Origin: Ehretia macrophylla
Lineage: Eukaryota; Streptophyta; Magnoliopsida; Boraginales; Ehretiaceae
Direction of reading: 5' to 3'
Assembly (NCBI GenBank): GCA_037974665.1
Contig: CM075773.1
Span: 16,482,146-16,546,145 of the forward strand
DNA: 64,000 bases
Shown here: positions 60,221-64,000 of the stretch, one piece after another
Layout: each line of letters begins with the position of its first letter
Numbering within the stretch: the stretch's first letter is position 1
Program-made: the position numbers and the translations under genes
Notes under the pieces: model-generated
Databases searched by the model: none
What the model was told of the DNA's origin: nothing
What the model saw: only the letters and a program-made list of their open reading frames with translations

Positions 60221-60778
60221 ATCATGTTGAGGGCACAATTCCTTTATGTGTTAACGGTTCACAGTCCCAGCCTAAAGATATGGCCCATTCAAAAGGCCCA
60301 ATGGGCTTAACGACAACCCATCCGCTTCAACAACGTAGCATCCACGCAAGACGTGATATCGACGCATTGTAGGGTCCTCTAATGTGCCGCGAGTAAGGTT
60401 GTCGTCCTTTTAACAGCTCACGACGTACGATCCCGGACGGAAAAACAGAGCCAAAGAAGAAAAGTAGCCCGAAACTGATGAAAACGTTCGATTTTGAGTT
60501 CCGAAAAGGGCACGGCGAGGTAGCTACCTGCCCCCGTTGTAGAGCTCTCGGAGAGCTTTCCAACGGTATGCTGTGCGCCGCGTAACTCCTTACAGATCAA
60601 AAGTTATGGGCACCGGAGTGACGGAGACCTGGTCACAAGCCCTATGCCCTCGGTTTGCGGGCCCAGCCTCCACGTGAAGAGAAGTTGTCTTGCCCAAGGT
60701 GCCGTGGGATTCGATTATAGAAATGTGGTGGGTAAAGTATCTTGGCAACCCTAACCGAAGCAAAAAAAATTGAAAAGG

Positions 60779-60897
60779 GGGGTGCAACACTAGGACTTCC
60801 CAGGGGGTCACCCATCCTAGAACTACTCTCGCCCAAGCACGCTTAACTTCGGAGTTCTGTTGGGATCCGGTGCATTAGTGCAGGTATGATCGCACCC
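60779..60897 (-). rRNA. 5S rRNA gene 90
   Basis: C107A, A77T, T38A, A16T. Confidence 0.93.
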
Positions 60898-61455
60898 GTC
60901 ATGTTGAGGGCACAATTCCTTTATGTGTTAACGGTTCACAGTCCCAGCCTAGAGATATGGCCCATTGAAATGGCCCAATGGGCTTTACGACAACCCATCC
61001 GCTTCAACAACGCAGCATCCTCGCAAGACGTGATATCGACGCATTGTAGGGTCCTCTAATGTGCCGCGAGTAAGGTTGTCGTCCTTTTAACAGCTCACGA
61101 CGTACGATCCGGGATGGAAAAACAGAGCAAAAGAAGAAAAGTGGCCCGAAACTGATGAAAACGTTCGATTTTGAGCTCCGAAAAGGGCACGGCGAGCTAG
61201 GTACCTGCCCCTGTCGTAGAGCTCTAGGAAAGCTTTCCAACGGTATGTTGTGCGCCGCGTAACTCCTTACGGATCAAAAGTTATGGGCACCGGAGCGACG
61301 GAGACCTGGTCACAAGCCCTACGCCCTCGGTTTGCGGGCCCAGCCTCCACGTGAAGAGAAGTTGTCTTGCCCAAGGTGCCGTGGGATTCGATAATAGAAA
61401 TGTGGTGGGTAAAGTATCTTGGCAACCCTAACCGGAGCAAAAAAAATTGAAAAGG

Positions 61456-61574
61456 GGGGTGCAACACGAGGACTTCCCAGGGGGTCACCAATCCTAGTAC
61501 TACTCTCGCCCAAACACGCTTAACTTCGGAGTTCTGATTGGATCCGGTGCATTAGTGCTGGTATGATCGCACCC
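61456..61574 (-). rRNA. 5S rRNA gene 91
   Basis: G85T, C61T, C36A. Promoter GC kept, with -12 C to T. Confidence 0.94.
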
Positions 61575-61959
61575 GTCATGTTGAGAGCACAATTCCTTTA
61601 TGTGTTAACGGTTCACAGTCCCAGCCTAGAGATATGGCCCATTCAAAAGGCCAAATGGGCTTAACGACAACCCATCCGCTTCAACAACGCAGCATCCTCG
61701 AAAGACGTGATATCGACGCATTGTAGGGTCCTCTAATGTGCCGCGAGTAAGGTTGTCGTCCTTTTAACAGCTCACGACATACAATCCGGGAAGGAAAAAC
61801 AGAGCAAAAGAAGAAAAGTGGCCCGAAACTGATGAAAACGTTAGATTTTGAGCTCCGAAAAAGGCACAGCAAGCTAGCTTGCTGCACCCGTCGTAGAGCT
61901 CTCAGAGAGCTTTCCAACGGTATGCTGTGCGCCTCGTAACTCCTTACGGATCAAAAGTT

Positions 61960-61980
61960 ATGGGCACCGGTTTGCGGGCC
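61960..61980. other. 37-bp spacer deletion junction
   Basis: GGCACCGG runs straight into TTTGCGGG. The 37 bp normally between them (AGCGACGG to CCCTCGG) are missing, with CGG at both edges. This is the only unit of 640 bp. Confidence 0.9.
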
Positions 61981-62095
61981 CAGCCTCCACGTGAAGAGAA
62001 GTTGTCTTGCCCAAGGTGCCGTGGGATTCGATAATAGAAATGTGGTGGGTAAAGTATCTTGGCAACCCTAACCGGAGCAAAAAAAATGGAAAAGG

Positions 62096-62214
62096 GGGGT
62101 GCAACCCGAGGACTCCCCAGGGGGTCACCCCTCCTAGTACTACTCTCGCCCAAGCCCGCTTAACTTCAGAGTTCTGATGGGATCCGGTGCATTAGTGCTG
62201 GTATGATCGCACCC
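62096..62214 (-). rRNA. 5S rRNA gene 92
   Basis: T109G, A100G, T84G, T59G, C47T. Three T-to-G changes in one copy are unusual for this array. The spacer below carries the 37-bp deletion. Confidence 0.9.
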
Positions 62215-62772
62215 GTCATGTTGAGGGCACAATTCCTTTATGTGTTAACGGTTCACAGTCCCAGCCTAGAGATATGGCCCATTCAAAAGGCCCAATGGGC
62301 TTAACGATAACCCATCCGCTTCAATAACGTAGCATCCTCGCAAGACGTGATATCGACGCATTGAAGGGTCCTCTAATGTGCCGCGAGTATGGTTGTCGTC
62401 CTTTTAACAGCTCACGACGTATGATCCGGGACGAAAAAATAGAGCAAAAGAAGAAAAGTTGCCTGAAACTGATGAAAACGTTCGATTTTGAGCTCCGAAA
62501 AGGGCACGGCGAGCTAGCTACCTGCCCTCGTCGTAGAGCTCTCGGAGAGCTTTACAACGGTATGCTGTGCGCCGCGTAACTCCTTACGGATCAAAAGTTA
62601 TGGGCACCGGAGCGACGGAGACCTGGTCACAAGCCCTAAGCCCTCGGTTTGCGGGCCCAGCCTCTACGGGAAGAGAAGTTGTCTTGCCCAAGATGCTGTG
62701 GGATTCGATAATAGAAATGTGGTGGGTAAAGTATCTTGGCAACCCTAACCGGAGCAAAAAAAATTGAAAAGG

Positions 62773-62891
62773 AGGGTGCAACACGAGGACTTCCCAGGGG
62801 GTCACCCATCCTAGTACTACTCTCGCCCAAGCACGCTTAACTTCGGAGTTCTGATGGGATCCAGTGCATTAGTGCTGGTATGATCGAACCC
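62773..62891 (-). rRNA. 5S rRNA gene 93
   Basis: C119T, C29T, G5T. Confidence 0.94.
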
Positions 62892-63448
62892 GTCATGTTG
62901 AGGGCACAATTCCTTTATGTGTTAACGGTTCACAGTCCCAGCCTAGAGATATGGCCCATTCAAAAGGCCCAATGGGCTTAACGACAACCCATCCGCTTCA
63001 ACAACGCAGCATCCTCGCAAGACGTGATATCGACGCATTGTAGGGTCCTCTAATGTGCCGCGAGTAAGGTTGTCGTCCTTTTAACAGCTCACGACGTAAG
63101 ATCCGGGACGGAAAAACAGAGCAAAAGAAGAAAAGTGGCCCGAAACTGATGAAAACGTTCGATTTTGAGCTCCGAAAAGGGCAAAGCGAGCTAGCTGGCT
63201 GCCCTCGTCGTAGAGCTCTCGGAGAGCTTTACAACGGTATGCTGTGCGCCGCGTAACTCCTTACGGATCAAAAGTTATGGGCACCGGAGCGACGGAGACC
63301 TGGTCACAAGCCCTACGCCCTCGGTTTGCGGGCCCAGCCTCCACGTGAAGAGAAGTTGTCTTGCCCAAGGTGCCGTGGGATTCGATAATAGAAATGTGGT
63401 GGGTAAAGTATCTTGGCAACCCTAACCGGAGCAAAAAAAATTGAAAAA

Positions 63449-63472
63449 GGGGTTGCAAAAGGGGGTGCAACA
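63449..63472 (-). repeat. Duplication of the 3' end of gene 94
   Basis: GGGGTTGCAAAA precedes GGGGGTGCAACA. The unit is 689 bp. It is the only such duplication outside the first 6 kb. Confidence 0.85.
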
Positions 63473-63580
63473 CGAGGACTTCCCAAGGGGTCACCCATCC
63501 TAGTACTACTCTCGCCCAAGCACGCTTAACTTCGGAGTTCTGATGGGATCCGGTGCATTAGTGCTGGTATGATCGCACCC
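63462..63580 (-). rRNA. 5S rRNA gene 94
   Basis: Only C95T; promoter consensus with AAATAAAG. 3' end duplicated downstream. Confidence 0.95.
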
Positions 63581-64000
63581 GTCATGTTGAGGGCACAATT
63601 CCTTTATTTGTTAACGGTTCACAGTCCCAGCCTAGAGATATGGCCCATTCAAAAGGCCCAATGGGCTTAACGACAACCCATCCGCTTCAACAACGCAGCA
63701 TCCTCGCAAGACGTGATATCGACGCATTGTAGGGTCCTCTAATGTGCCGCGAGTAAGGTTGTCGTCCTTTTAACAGCTCACGACGTACGATCTGGGACGG
63801 AAAAACAGAGCAAAAGAAGAAAAGTGGCCCGAAACTAATGAAAACGTTCGATTTTGAGCTCCGAAAAAGGGCACAGCGTGCTAGCTAGCTGCCCCCGTCG
63901 TAGAGCTCTCGGAGAGCTTTCCAACGGTATGCTGTGCGCCGCGTAACTCCTTACGGATCAAAAGTTATGGGCACCGGAGCGACGGAGACCTGGTCACAAG
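63581..64000 (-). other. Partial 5S spacer at the right edge
   Basis: This is the promoter-proximal part of the spacer above gene 94, cut by the window end. It holds the promoter, the TGGGCC pair (near 63641-63666), the purine-rich tract and a GCGTGCTAGCTAGCTGC palindrome variant near 63876-63892. The next gene lies outside the window. Confidence 0.9.

Larger units (their letters stand above)
1..64000 (-). repeat. Tandem 5S rDNA array, 94 complete units of about 677 bp
   Basis: The same unit repeats head to tail from end to end. Gene starts are normally 676-678 bp apart. Exceptions are +12 bp (before genes 2, 3, 9 and 94), +14 bp (genes 83 and 84) and -37 bp (gene 92). All genes read on the minus strand, as expected for unit-by-unit amplification by unequal crossing-over or gene conversion. 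RNA polymerase III would transcribe them in the nucleus, the product joining the large ribosomal subunit. For any copy ending at coordinate E, the ATAAAG element lies at E+22 to E+27 and the GC pair at E+13/E+14. The T-runs lie just below the gene's low-coordinate end. The stretches over 300 bp between genes are all this same spacer, described once below for 18900-19458. Most genes hold a GGATCC (BamHI) site at about nt 30-35. Confidence 0.98.

Noticed and set aside
1..64000. Prokaryotic array such as CRISPR, or an integron-like repeat
   Set aside because: The repeats are 677 bp with a clear 5S rRNA gene and no unique spacers between short repeats.
1..64000. Centromeric or other non-coding satellite
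   Set aside because: Each unit has a complete 5S gene with plant-type promoter and terminator, so it is rDNA rather than a plain satellite.
1..64000. A novel gene system embedded in the spacers
   Set aside because: I read every spacer for extra genes, tRNA-like boxes or inserted elements and saw only the one spacer type with point changes and small indels.

Overview
The window is a single uninterrupted tandem array of plant 5S ribosomal RNA genes (5S rDNA). It holds 94 complete gene copies, all transcribed from the minus strand. Each is about 119 bp and is separated from the next by a spacer of about 558 bp, giving a repeat of about 677 bp. Both window ends fall inside spacers, so the array continues beyond the window on both sides. 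No protein gene, transposon insertion, tRNA or 45S rRNA gene interrupts it. The many short reading frames are the same conserved spacer read again in each unit and are not genes. The gene sequence (5' GGGTGCGATCATACCAGC, 3' TTGCACCCC, internal AGTTAAGCGTGCTTG) is of flowering-plant type. The genome is therefore an angiosperm nuclear chromosome, probably a eudicot, but I cannot name the species. Throughout, gene positions are numbered in transcript sense: nt 1 is the high-coordinate end and nt 119 the low-coordinate end. Changes such as G56A are relative to the commonest sequence in the window. Termini are uncertain by 1-2 nt. || Layout of one unit, in transcript direction (decreasing coordinate): a conserved block with two TGGGCC motifs at about -61 to -86; a plant-type external promoter (ATAAAG at -27 to -22, GC at -14/-13, C at -1); the 119-nt gene with internal box A (nt 50-64), intermediate element (nt 67-72) and box C (nt 80-97); a T-rich RNA polymerase III terminator (TTTT then T7-T8); then the rest of the spacer. 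That remainder includes a CACGTG hexamer, a block ending in a 7-bp-arm hairpin, a hypervariable GAGC/GCTC palindrome and a purine-rich tract. || Sequence state: by hand count the copies average about 2.7 differences from consensus. Sixteen copies match it exactly, and 15 of those lie between 18.8 and 59.5 kb. Four copies (genes 8, 47, 59, 79) carry 10-12 changes and are probably dead; gene 68 carries eight changes plus a broken TATA element. || Higher-order history: several multi-unit blocks share rare private variants at fixed offsets of whole units. These are 36.4-39.6 with 40.5-43.7 kb (6 units), 24.8-26.7 with 47.1-49.0 kb (33 units), 29.1-31.2 with 44.0-46.1 kb (22 units), 32.3-34.1 with 49.2-51.0 kb (25 units) and 0.7-1.6 with 4.1-5.0 kb (5 units). 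They record unequal exchange or block duplication and are the most informative content of the window. I found no sign of a new gene system; the interest lies in array evolution, promoter variants and the unexplained conserved spacer motifs.
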